Shown: positions 1 to 6,637 of the stretch, in pieces
How the letters are laid out: each line of letters starts with the position of its first letter
Numbering within the stretch: position 1 is the first letter of the stretch
DNA from: Candidatus Buchananbacteria bacterium
GTDB lineage: Bacteria > Patescibacteriota > Patescibacteriia > 2-01-FULL-39-33
Assembly (NCBI GenBank): GCA_017992755.1
Contig: JAGONZ010000001.1
Span: 1-37,905, forward strand
Length of the DNA: 37,905 nt
Direction of reading: 5' to 3'
The notes under the pieces: generated by a model
Database searches by the model: none
Seen by the model: the letters and a program-made list of their open reading frames with translations, nothing else
What the model was told of the DNA's origin: nothing
Translations under genes and position numbers: made by a program

Positions 1-1
1 A

Positions 2-70
2 GTGGAGGCGCAAGCTTGTCTTGAAAGTGAAAAGATACTAGCTACTATGGACAGTGAAATTGGCACATAA
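2..70 (+). CDS. C-terminal end of an upstream gene (partial)
   Basis: Frame 2 is open from the first bases of the window to a TAA at 68-70 and encodes about 22 residues ending SEIGT. The next gene starts 64 bases later, behind its own promoter. The fragment is too short to identify. It could also be a chance open frame, since nothing but its openness and position supports it. Confidence 0.4.
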   Translation: MEAQACLESEKILATMDSEIGT

Positions 71-76
71 TGCTCG

Positions 77-105
77 TTGTCTATTTTCAGCTTTCGAGCT
101 ATAGT
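77..105 (+). promoter_or_regulatory. Sigma-70-type promoter of the first C39-like gene
   Basis: TTGTCT (77-82) and TATAGT (100-105) are separated by 17 bases. Transcription would start near 112, leaving a leader of about 22 nt with AGAGG and TAGGA as possible ribosome-binding sequences before the ATG at 135. Confidence 0.5.
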
Positions 106-134
106 AAAGCCATCAGAGGTAATTAGGATACGAT

Positions 135-746
135 ATGTTGCGATTTATTCCTTCATTTATCCGCCTACCGCTTCCAAACGGGACATTTGTCATTGACAAT
201 GTCCCGTTTTTTTCACAGCAAATGGACCGTCAGAATTATCTGACTGAAGGCTTCCATACGTTTAATCAGGTGCATTATTGGCAGTACCGGATGAGTCCGA
301 TCGTTTGCCTGAAGATGGCGATCGCCTATTATGGGCAGAAGATTTATACTCTGCGCGAATTAATTGATTATGGAATATACATCAACGCCTATCGCGAAGA
401 CATTGGCTGGATTCATCGAGGCCTCGTTCAAATCGCCCGTCACTACGGAATCCGTGCCAGTCGGATGTCGCTTGGCGGTCATATTAATCACATTGCGCGG
501 CATATCATGCAACATCATTTAGTCATGGCTTCGGTGGCTGGAGGTTTTGAATGGGGGAATGCTGGCCAGTTGGTGGTCGTCTTTGGGGTTAAGGTTGAAA
601 ATCACCAAGTTAGTCATTTTCTCGTCCATCACTCAGGTCCCGTGCCTGAGCGCGAATTGCCGGAGCACTGGGTCAGTCGCGAGCAGTTTTTGCAAAGCTT
701 TTCGAAAGCGGGGAATATTATCGTTTTGGCAAAAGAGGCGGGATAA
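135..746 (+). CDS. C39-like papain-fold protein, catalytic His replaced by Gln
   Basis: This 203-residue protein has no signal peptide and resembles the C39-like (Peptidase_C39_2) family. The segment around VPFFSQQ (23-29) is typical of the N-terminal edge of that fold, and Cys58 in SPIVCLKM is the expected nucleophile. It is clearly a paralogue of the protein encoded at 6041-6637 (shared INAYRED-GWIH and GNII near the C-terminus). The paralogue has GGHLVVVYG, with the expected catalytic His. Here the same segment reads AGQLVVVFG, so Gln145 replaces the His. I infer loss or change of peptidase activity, perhaps leaving a binding protein. The last 44 bases overlap the left copy of the island-flanking direct repeat. 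Confidence 0.7.
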   Translation: MLRFIPSFIRLPLPNGTFVIDNVPFFSQQMDRQNYLTEGFHTFNQVHYWQYRMSPIVCLKMAIAYYGQKIYTLRELIDYGIYINAYREDIGWIHRGLVQIARHYGIRASRMSLGGHINHIARHIMQHHLVMASVAGGFEWGNAGQLVVVFGVKVENHQVSHFLVHHSGPVPERELPEHWVSREQFLQSFSKAGNIIVLAKEAG

Positions 747-748
747 TG
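705..748 (+). repeat. Left copy of 44-bp island-flanking direct repeat
   Basis: Bases 705-748 match 5376-5419 at 43 of 44 positions (G at 735 against C in the other copy). This copy is the authentic 3' end of the C39-like gene, including its stop codon. The matching ends abruptly on both sides. Confidence 0.85.
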
Positions 749-755
749 GTACGAT
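726..755 (+). promoter_or_regulatory. Junction promoter of the peptidase E gene
   Basis: TTGGCA (726-731) lies 18 bases before TACGAT (750-755), which is preceded by an extended TG (747-748). The -35 and the TG lie inside the flanking repeat, while the -10 lies just inside the island. The promoter therefore appears to have been created by the insertion junction. Confidence 0.4.
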
Positions 756-787
756 AGCTGGTAACATAGAATAATATCACCATGATT

Positions 788-1396
788 ATGAATACGGGAA
801 AATTATTATTAACATCCACTGGCTTATCTTCTGAAAATGTTGCTAAAGTATTTCAAAGTTTTTTTCCTAATCCTGAGACCAAGGCTGTTGCCATAGTGAC
901 AACGGCGGCAGAAGATAAGGATCAAAATAAATATTCGCAGTTGGCAAAAAAACAGTTCGAGGAAATGGGATTCGCTAGGGTAGATTTTGTTGATCTTGAA
1001 ACAGAACCAGCTAAAAGTTTTTCATCTTATGCAGTTATTTACGTGTGTGGTGGAAACACGTTTAAACTACTTAAATTTGCACGAACTGCAAACTTCCAGT
1101 TATCAATCGATGATCTTCTGATGCGCAATGGGGTATATGTTGGTGTTAGTGCTGGAAGTATTATCGTTGGCCCATCAATTGATATAGCTAACGAAGTTGA
1201 GCCTGACGCAAATATTATTGGCTTGAAGGACTTTACAGGGTTTAACATTATCAATCTTATTATCCATCCACACTATTCTATAGAGGTCGATGAAGAAATA
1301 AAAAATTTTGAGAAAAAGTATGGAGTTGCCGTAGAACGTTTGAACGATCTCCAAGCTATCCTCATAGAAAACGGAGAGAAAACTATTATTGGATAA
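788..1396 (+). CDS. pepE: Peptidase E-like serine peptidase (family S51)
   Basis: The protein is about 202 residues (alternative ATG at 782). The family includes cytoplasmic dipeptidases that cleave after N-terminal aspartate, and cyanophycinase-like enzymes. The family pattern is visible: an N-terminal beta strand KLLLTSTG, VCGGNTFKLL, the nucleophile elbow GVSAGS (Ser at about 121) and HPHY near residue 160, where the family usually has its catalytic His. The sequence is clearly more AT-rich than the genes around the island. The ATG at 788 is favoured because family members usually start a few residues before the first strand. It converges on the minus-strand operon across a shared hairpin. 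Whether it works with that operon, for example in processing a peptide, is unknown. Confidence 0.75.
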   Translation: MNTGKLLLTSTGLSSENVAKVFQSFFPNPETKAVAIVTTAAEDKDQNKYSQLAKKQFEEMGFARVDFVDLETEPAKSFSSYAVIYVCGGNTFKLLKFARTANFQLSIDDLLMRNGVYVGVSAGSIIVGPSIDIANEVEPDANIIGLKDFTGFNIINLIIHPHYSIEVDEEIKNFEKKYGVAVERLNDLQAILIENGEKTIIG

Positions 1397-1404
1397 ATAA
1401 AATA

Positions 1405-1428
1405 GGAGGCACACTTTCGTATGCCTCC
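1405..1428. terminator. Hairpin between convergent genes
   Basis: GGAGGCA (1405-1411) pairs with TGCCTCC (1422-1428). It lies between the convergent stops at 1396 and 1432. There is no long T run, so it is a plausible bidirectional terminator but not a strong one. Confidence 0.5.
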
Positions 1429-1431
1429 ATG

Positions 1432-2187
1432 TTAGAGTGATTTCCTAATTCTACCTACCACATCCTTAACCTTTTTTCTTTCTGAGAGTTCCAAGGCAAG
1501 TTTGTAAATGAATAGGTCAGTGGGTCTAAGGAGTTTCGCCTGCTGTTCCAATGATCGGTACCCACGAAAGTATTTCCGACTCCGCGCAAACGCGAGCCGA
1601 ACCATCGAAGCTGTTACATCCGCGAGACATAGTTCTCGTTCGATAGTTGCATGTGCATCCAGCTTGTCGAGCACTAAGAGTTTTTGACTGATCTCATCAG
1701 CGCACAGTTCGATGATATTTCTCGAGAGAGATGCGGGATAGGGGGAAAGCAACTTTTTCAACCGCTCGCTGGTCTGAGTTGTGTCATGTAAAGTCTTGGC
1801 TGTAGCCAAGTCTCCACATAACGCCTCTGGCAACCAGTAGCCTGCAGCCCACGGACGATGTTGGCCGCCAAGATTCTTGCCCTGAATCCATTCTTCAACC
1901 TGTTGAACAAGGAAAGCTGCATCGCAAACTGCGACGCCGCCAGAACTTGTTTGCAGATCAAAGCGAACGCTGTCGTCGCACACAAAGAAATTCCCGTCCG
2001 GCCACCGCTTTTTCAGTGCAGACTTGATGAGGGGTGAATATGTTTCAATTCTCCCTTCGTCGCAGCCCACCAATAGATCAATCTTGCCTTTCAAGGAGTT
2101 TCTTTTTAAGCCAACCTGCAAAAGCACTTTCATGCCCTGCAACTCACGCAGAATGTGAGCCAGATCAGAGACCACACTATTATTCAT
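1432..2187 (-). CDS. Unrecognised protein, possibly nucleotidyltransferase-like
   Basis: This 251-residue protein is the last gene of the island operon. Its ATG overlaps the stop of the AlaRS-like gene by 4 nt. The N-terminal stretch GKIDLLVGCD (about 34-43) is reminiscent of the G...D.DLLV strand of the nucleotidyltransferase fold. A conserved-looking segment, LPEALCGDLATAKTLHD, lies near residues 118-135, and the C-terminal half is helical and Arg/Lys-rich. I do not recognise the family with confidence, and the nucleotidyltransferase idea is only a weak motif impression. Tight coupling to the other three genes argues for a shared pathway. A fold prediction would settle it. Confidence 0.6.
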   Translation of the reverse strand: MNNSVVSDLAHILRELQGMKVLLQVGLKRNSLKGKIDLLVGCDEGRIETYSPLIKSALKKRWPDGNFFVCDDSVRFDLQTSSGGVAVCDAAFLVQQVEEWIQGKNLGGQHRPWAAGYWLPEALCGDLATAKTLHDTTQTSERLKKLLSPYPASLSRNIIELCADEISQKLLVLDKLDAHATIERELCLADVTASMVRLAFARSRKYFRGYRSLEQQAKLLRPTDLFIYKLALELSERKKVKDVVGRIRKSL

Positions 2188-3302
2188 AGTGCCTCCTCGC
2201 TCTGTTTCGATTCTTCAAGTTCAATGTGAACCCTCGGAAAGCCGAATGTGGATACGAGATAGTTAATGTCTGGTTCAGTTAGTGAGTTATTTCTGCGAGA
2301 GGAGAGCTTTTTGTACTCTTTTCTTCCGCGTTCCAGGCCCTTCTCAAACTTTGACACCTCTTCGGTAAATACGGCTTGCACCTTATCAGCCGAAGACCAT
2401 TGATTTCCTGATATTAGAACAAACTCATCGAAAGGGATGGAAGTTTGTTGGCAAAGGATGTATGCCTCTCGAATGAGTTTTCGAAGGACGTAATTTGCCG
2501 CCTTGTTTCCAGGCCGAAGTCCTTGTGACGCCAGGAGCGTTGCCGCTTTGCCGAGATCGGCTAAGCGACACGTGATGGCTCGTTCCTTAACTTCGGAATG
2601 TTCAGTGATGGAGTCGACGACATCTTTCCAATTGGAGTTTTCATAGTCGCTTCGGCTACACTCAGCTGCAGTAACAATGCGATCAATACTTGCTCCAGAA
2701 TCGGCAGCGATTATCTCTAGCGGAGACTCAAAGAGAGTGTCACCTTGAAACTCGGTAAAGACTAAGTTCCAGAGCTCCATGATTCTCTTTGTGTCTGGGT
2801 TTTCCCAGACAATTTCCGTGCGAACACCACATCGGTTCCGAGTTGGAGTTAAGGTGATATTTCTATCATCAATCACGGTCTTTACGCCGATCCTTCTCCA
2901 GATTTTTTGGGATGTCGCATCTTGCGGATGTACAGTTGCTGACAACGTGCTTGGGCTAATACTTAAACTCTGCGTCAGATACTGCCAAGCGCTTTCGATC
3001 ATTACAGCTTTCACTTCGGCTTCTTTGTCCTCGTAGAGAGAAAAGTGGCCGAGCATGTCGAATGCAACATGGTGTCTTCCCGAGTAGCCAATTCTATCCC
3101 AGTTATCTGTTCTCAGACAGGTCTGCACCGAAACGACACGTCTGTTCTCAGGGATTGCTCCGTGAGAGATGGTGTCCTCGAATACGACCCCGCCCGAGAT
3201 GTTGAACAAGAGTTTCGGATTTGAACTCACGATCGGAGCACTGCCTTGCCACTTAAAACCCGAGGTTCTGAAGTGGCGTTTGATCTCATCATACGACTTC
3301 AT
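2184..3302 (-). CDS. Stand-alone AlaRS catalytic-core homologue
   Basis: The 372 residues align along the N-terminal half of alanyl-tRNA synthetase. LLFNISGG (31-38) matches the LLFTNAGM region. QTCLRTDNWDRIGYSGRHH (60-78) followed by DMLGHFS (82-88) matches class II motif 2. CGVRTEI (158-164) corresponds to GPCGPCSEI, ELWNLVF (176-182) to the next helix, and DSGASIDRI (201-209) to motif 3. LRPGNKAANYVLRKLIREA (262-280) matches the tRNA-recognition helices (LPSNEGRGYVLRRIIRRA). The editing domain, the DHHA1 domain and the rest of AlaRS are absent. The protein could activate an amino acid or charge a carrier or a tRNA; substrate and acceptor are unknown. It overlaps both neighbours by 4 nt, so it is translationally coupled within the operon. 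The homology is strong, while the function is inference. Confidence 0.8.
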   Translation of the reverse strand: MKSYDEIKRHFRTSGFKWQGSAPIVSSNPKLLFNISGGVVFEDTISHGAIPENRRVVSVQTCLRTDNWDRIGYSGRHHVAFDMLGHFSLYEDKEAEVKAVMIESAWQYLTQSLSISPSTLSATVHPQDATSQKIWRRIGVKTVIDDRNITLTPTRNRCGVRTEIVWENPDTKRIMELWNLVFTEFQGDTLFESPLEIIAADSGASIDRIVTAAECSRSDYENSNWKDVVDSITEHSEVKERAITCRLADLGKAATLLASQGLRPGNKAANYVLRKLIREAYILCQQTSIPFDEFVLISGNQWSSADKVQAVFTEEVSKFEKGLERGRKEYKKLSSRRNNSLTEPDINYLVSTFGFPRVHIELEESKQSEEAL

Positions 3303-4525
3303 GCGGGAACTCCCATTGCTAAGTGTTTGAATACCGTCTGCCTGACGGCGTAGGTGAACTTACTCATGTCGGGGTGAGTGGTAAGCCCTAGTTGAGGATC
3401 CCAGCTGACGACGTGTGCGGGGATGCCGAGATTATCCAATATCGCTTGGGCACGCTCAGTGGTCATGGAATATGCTGACCCGTGACTACATAACTGTCGC
3501 TGACTAGGATCACAACAAGATTCCTCGCACTCGTTTCTGGCAAATGCCTGAACCGAGGTGATGCTTGGGATCTTAAGCATCCGAGTAAGCGCACACGACG
3601 ACTTCAGATACACAGGAACACCAGGGAAGTGTTCTGCGCTCAAGGAGAAGATATAGTCTACAAGATCTTGAGGCAGCATTTTCACGTTGTCATTCTGAGG
3701 GATGTTTGGCATGGGGAGCTTATGAATCTCTACCAAGCCGTTCTCGATACCTTCAGTCCAGCGCAGGCCACCAGGGATGATCATGTCGATGACATCGCCG
3801 TAGTTCTTTTTGACCCACAGCATCATCATTTCGATGCGATCTCGATTGCCGCTCCACTCAGGAACAATTGGCCTCATGTACCAGGCGATAGTGGCGCCCG
3901 CTTCCTTGGCCTCTTCGGCATTCAAAAAACGGTTGTTGTGGGCAGGTTCTATCGTATCAGGGTTATCTGCCCAGCACAGTGATAGCATCAATCCTCTCGT
4001 TGCATTTGTAATGCGAGCGATGTCGAGCTTTCTTCCTTTGGGGACACCACCTTTAGTGACGATCCAGAAGGGATTTCGCAGGCCACGTTGTACAAAGGCT
4101 TCCATAATTTCGAACGTACTGTCTGTGACCGGTCCAGGGGCGAACGGTTCAGTACTCGCCGTTCCGATGCTGATGATTGTCTCATTGGCAACGAAGAAGG
4201 GATGCTGGATCAACTCACCGATGATTTGGTTCACGGTGAACTGATTGCGCCGCCTCGGTTTCTTTGGCATCGTGCCTTGGTCAGCAAGATCTTGCTTAGT
4301 GTCTTGAACATGGCAATATCTGCACTGCCATGAACATCCGATCCATAGATCGATGCTCAAGGAGCTGTTAGATACACTGACGCACGAGAGTGGATGGTTA
4401 CTGTCGGGTACGAGAACTCCATAGGTGTATTCGCGCACAGAAAATTGTCGGCCCGTAGTCATCCCAAGGATTGCGGCACGAGGTTCCGAATTGGCTGCCG
4501 CGAAGTATTCCTCTTTGAGATTCAT
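3299..4525 (-). CDS. Radical SAM enzyme with C-terminal cysteine cluster
   Basis: This 408-residue protein has the canonical radical SAM CX3CX2C motif, GCSWQCRYCHVQD, with Cys64, Cys68 and Cys71 for the SAM-binding 4Fe-4S cluster. Strands that follow fit the partial TIM barrel (IISIGTASTEP, PFWIVTKGG, GLMLSLCW, ATIAWYMRPIVPEW). Near the C-terminus a second group, CEESCC (333-338) plus Cys346, could bind an auxiliary cluster. The overall plan recalls spore photoproduct lyase-like radical SAM proteins, but I cannot assign a reaction. It is the second gene of the island operon, overlapping the aldo/keto reductase start and the AlaRS-like gene by 4 nt each. Confidence 0.8.
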   Translation of the reverse strand: MNLKEEYFAAANSEPRAAILGMTTGRQFSVREYTYGVLVPDSNHPLSCVSVSNSSLSIDLWIGCSWQCRYCHVQDTKQDLADQGTMPKKPRRRNQFTVNQIIGELIQHPFFVANETIISIGTASTEPFAPGPVTDSTFEIMEAFVQRGLRNPFWIVTKGGVPKGRKLDIARITNATRGLMLSLCWADNPDTIEPAHNNRFLNAEEAKEAGATIAWYMRPIVPEWSGNRDRIEMMMLWVKKNYGDVIDMIIPGGLRWTEGIENGLVEIHKLPMPNIPQNDNVKMLPQDLVDYIFSLSAEHFPGVPVYLKSSCALTRMLKIPSITSVQAFARNECEESCCDPSQRQLCSHGSAYSMTTERAQAILDNLGIPAHVVSWDPQLGLTTHPDMSKFTYAVRQTVFKHLAMGVPA

Positions 4526-5259
4526 GTGTCAACTCCTTTCAAGTAGCTAATGTTGTGGGTTATTTGTTCTTCAGATGTCATGCCAATCACTATGGATGTT
4601 TTGAGTCGCAGGGCATTTTTGACGAGTAATTCAGCAGGGTGACTGGCAAGCAGCTTACCCTGACAGAAAAGACTTCTCAGAAGGACTTCCTTTTTCATCG
4701 CGAGCAAATTAGGGAGCTGATTTAGTATCCATTCCTGGTTCGGATTGAAAGGGGCTTCGATAACATCAATGTAGGGTAGAGCCTCAGCATGGATAGTGCT
4801 TAAAAAGCTATCCGGCAGAGAAATCCCTACTTTTAGAGCGATGCCTTTATTCTTCATCCCTTGCAGGTGATTAAGAATAGATACTGCCTCCGACGACCAT
4901 GTAGGGAGCCAGTTATGCAGTAAAACGGTATCGACTCGTGTTCTCTTGAGTCTGTTCAGCGAGTTCTCTACGCTCTGATCAAGGTGATCGAGTGAGTAAA
5001 ACTCAGAGATTGGCGCAGGAGATCCCAAGTCAGGCTTTCTAATGGCGGGAATTTTAGTCACGATAGTCGCATCTATGGGTGCGCATAAACCGAGTACAGT
5101 TTCGACACTACCTCCGCCGTAGACCGCTGCCGTATCAAAACAACGAATACCGGACTCGAGAGCGAAAAGTAGCAGTGATTCGATTTGAGCCGAGGATAGA
5201 TTTTTAAACTGTCCTCCTAGTTGCCACGTACCGAAGTATAACCGTTCAAACCATTCCAT
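4522..5259 (-). CDS. Aldo/keto reductase family protein
   Basis: The 245-residue protein is an NAD(P)H-dependent aldo/keto reductase TIM barrel, somewhat shorter than typical members. The catalytic tetrad is present: Asp42 and Tyr47 in CFDTAAVYGGG, Lys69 in IVTKIP and His115 in VLLHNW. The C-terminal SIVIGMTSEEQI (about 222-233) is the family's cofactor-phosphate segment. It is the first gene of the four-gene island operon. The start is supported by an AAAGGAG Shine-Dalgarno sequence about 7 nt upstream of the ATG and by a promoter further up. In the pathway it would reduce or oxidise a carbonyl/alcohol on an unknown intermediate. Confidence 0.85.
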   Translation of the reverse strand: MEWFERLYFGTWQLGGQFKNLSSAQIESLLLFALESGIRCFDTAAVYGGGSVETVLGLCAPIDATIVTKIPAIRKPDLGSPAPISEFYSLDHLDQSVENSLNRLKRTRVDTVLLHNWLPTWSSEAVSILNHLQGMKNKGIALKVGISLPDSFLSTIHAEALPYIDVIEAPFNPNQEWILNQLPNLLAMKKEVLLRSLFCQGKLLASHPAELLVKNALRLKTSIVIGMTSEEQITHNISYLKGVDT

Positions 5260-5317
5260 GGTTTTCTCCTTTCATTAAGTTGTAAACGAACATCCAATTA
5301 AAATTGTTCCTGGAATA

Positions 5318-5346
5318 AAAGTACAATAAAAACAGTTTTATGTCAA
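5318..5346 (-). promoter_or_regulatory. Promoter of the island operon
   Basis: On the minus strand a perfect TTGACA (5341-5346) is followed, after exactly 17 bases, by TACTTT (5318-5323), a weak -10. The surrounding 5280-5375 segment is very AT-rich and holds no gene. The short minus-strand open frame through it lacks coding character. Confidence 0.5.
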
Positions 5347-5375
5347 TAAAAGTAGCTTCAATATTTGTGTGTACT

Positions 5376-5419
5376 AAAGCGGGGAATATTATCGTTTTGG
5401 CAAAACAGGCGGGATAATG
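5376..5419 (+). repeat. Right, orphan copy of the 44-bp direct repeat
   Basis: This is a copy of the 3' end of the first C39-like gene (705-748) with one mismatch, but no C39 sequence precedes it. Homology stops sharply at 5376 on the island side and at 5419 on the hisI side. It marks the right edge of the island. Confidence 0.85.
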
Positions 5420-5430
5420 ACACGGAATCA

Positions 5431-5459
5431 TTGACCCAAAGCTAATTATGTGCTAGTTT
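5431..5459 (+). promoter_or_regulatory. Promoter of hisI
   Basis: TTGACC (5431-5436), 17 bases, then TAGTTT (5454-5459) with an extended TGC just before it. It begins 12 bases outside the right repeat. A strong AAAGGAG Shine-Dalgarno lies at 5469-5475, before the ATG at 5483. Confidence 0.6.
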
Positions 5460-5482
5460 AGGGCTACGAAAGGAGTTGTTAC

Positions 5483-5908
5483 ATGAACATTTTAAAACCA
5501 CGTTTCCGACGGACACTGCTCAAGCAAAGGCCAGGCCAGATTGAAGATCAATTCCATGATTTGGTTACGGTTGTTACCCAAGATGCCACGAGTCGCACCG
5601 TATTGATGGTGGCTTTCACAGATGAGGCTGGCTACCTCGAGACAATCCGTACCAAACGCGCCGTTTACTATTCGACTTCTCGCCATGAACGCTGGTGCAA
5701 AGGTGAGACCAGCGGCGATTATCAATATGTCGTTGACGTCTTGATTGATTGCGACGGCGACGCGCTCATTTATCTGGTAGAGCAGCAAGGTGAAGGCGCC
5801 TGTCATACGAAGGCCGACAGCTGCTTTTACCGAAACGTCAACGGCGGAATGTTGATGCTGGCTCCGGGCGCCACGTCCAAAGATGACCTTGAAACAATCG
5901 AAATCTAA
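5483..5908 (+). CDS. hisI: Phosphoribosyl-AMP cyclohydrolase-like protein
   Basis: The 141-residue protein matches HisI, which opens the adenine ring of phosphoribosyl-AMP in the third step of histidine synthesis. Visible signatures are VLMVAFTDEAGYLET, YYSTSRHERWCKGETSG, the metal-binding DCDGDAL, and GEGACHTKADSCFYR with the paired Cys and His ligands. Length and domain content are those of a single-domain HisI with no HisE fusion. It is monocistronic, with its own promoter, Shine-Dalgarno and terminator, and no other his gene is in the window. It may therefore serve a truncated pathway, salvage, or an unrelated nucleotide substrate. The family assignment is secure; the pathway is not. Confidence 0.9.
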   Translation: MNILKPRFRRTLLKQRPGQIEDQFHDLVTVVTQDATSRTVLMVAFTDEAGYLETIRTKRAVYYSTSRHERWCKGETSGDYQYVVDVLIDCDGDALIYLVEQQGEGACHTKADSCFYRNVNGGMLMLAPGATSKDDLETIEI

Positions 5909-5930
5909 ATCTAAACCAGTCTAAACTAAA

Positions 5931-5962
5931 AGCCTCCTGAACGTTCAGGAGGCTTTCTTTTT
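5931..5962 (+). terminator. Intrinsic terminator after hisI
   Basis: An 11-bp perfect stem (5931-5941 with 5944-5954, AGCCTCCTGAA and its complement) is closed by a CG dinucleotide, so the tip pairs probably open. It is followed by a T-rich run to 5962. Confidence 0.85.
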
Positions 5963-6017
5963 CTAGTTAGGCACCAAGATGTGAAATATCATTAATCTGG
6001 CGAAAGCTAGTGAGTAA

Positions 6018-6026
6018 TGGTATGAT
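6018..6026 (+). promoter_or_regulatory. Extended -10 promoter of the C39/hydrolase/murF operon
   Basis: TGG followed by TATGAT (6021-6026) forms an extended -10 element. No good -35 is visible. The ATG at 6041 is about 15 bases downstream, so the leader would be only several nucleotides long, and no Shine-Dalgarno is seen. Confidence 0.45.
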
Positions 6027-6040
6027 GCCAAAACCCACCT

Positions 6041-6637
6041 ATGTTTAATTTCCTGAAAAAGAAGGTAGTAATTCCTGACGGAACGTACCTCATTGAAAAC
6101 GTTCCTTTTTTCTCGCAACAGCTTACTGAGCAGACGTATGTGCAGGAAGGATTTGCATCGCTCGAAGAAGCTAACTATTGGGCGCCTCGGATTTGTGGGT
6201 TGGTGTGTCTGAAAGAGGTTATTAACTTTTATACTCAGCAAACGATTCCATCGAAACAATTATTAGATTACGGTTTGAGTATCAATGCATATCGCGAGGA
6301 TGTTGGTTGGATTCATTCGGGCTTGGTAGCGATTGCCAATCATTATGGAATTAATGGTAAACCGCAATCGATTAAAAAGAATCTGGAAGAGCTTGTTCCG
6401 CACTTACAAAAACAAAACCTGATTGTGGCCTCAATTGGTGCTGGTTTTAAATTTGGTCGTGGTGGGCATTTAGTGGTTGTATATGGCGCAGTGGTTTCTA
6501 ATAATAAAGTTGAGAAATTGTATGTGCACCATTCAGCTTCAACGCCCAGCTATGAGTGGCCAGCATATGAAATTGATCGGAAGAAGTTTTTAAAGTATTT
6601 TTCTAAGCGGGGGAATATTATAACTTGGCAAGTATGA
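6041..6637 (+). CDS. C39-like papain-fold peptidase, intact catalytic pair
   Basis: This 198-residue paralogue of the gene at 135-746 has the C39-like fold pattern with VPFFSQQ (21-27), Cys56 in CGLVCLKEV and His143 in GGHLVVVYG. The acidic or Asn residue that usually completes the triad is not clear; the strand reads LYVHHSAS. There is no signal peptide, so it probably acts in the cytoplasm unless exported in an unusual way. It is the first gene of an operon: the hydrolase ATG overlaps its stop as ATGA. Its final bases (around 6603-6630) resemble the 44-bp island repeat, because both are the same conserved protein end. Confidence 0.75.
   Translation: MFNFLKKKVVIPDGTYLIENVPFFSQQLTEQTYVQEGFASLEEANYWAPRICGLVCLKEVINFYTQQTIPSKQLLDYGLSINAYREDVGWIHSGLVAIANHYGINGKPQSIKKNLEELVPHLQKQNLIVASIGAGFKFGRGGHLVVVYGAVVSNNKVEKLYVHHSASTPSYEWPAYEIDRKKFLKYFSKRGNIITWQV

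Larger units (their letters stand above)
749..5375. mobile_element. Inserted genomic island between direct repeats
   Basis: About 4.63 kb lies between two near-identical 44-bp repeats. It holds a peptidase E gene (plus strand) converging on a four-gene minus-strand operon. The right repeat copy is an orphan gene tail with no gene body in front of it, as expected when an element integrates into a gene's 3' end and duplicates it. There is no integrase, transposase or resolvase gene inside, so the mechanism is unknown. The element may be a remnant, may have been mobilised in trans, or may have arisen by recombination with another C39 paralogue (a related tail also ends the gene at 6041-6637). 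Confidence 0.6.

Noticed and set aside
705-5419. Transposon or IS element as the source of the island
   Set aside because: There are no terminal inverted repeats, no transposase frame, and the 44-bp repeat is far longer than a usual target-site duplication.
5246-5431. 61-codon minus-strand open frame over the island promoter and right repeat
   Set aside because: It crosses a consensus promoter, overlaps the AKR start, and has no protein-like composition.
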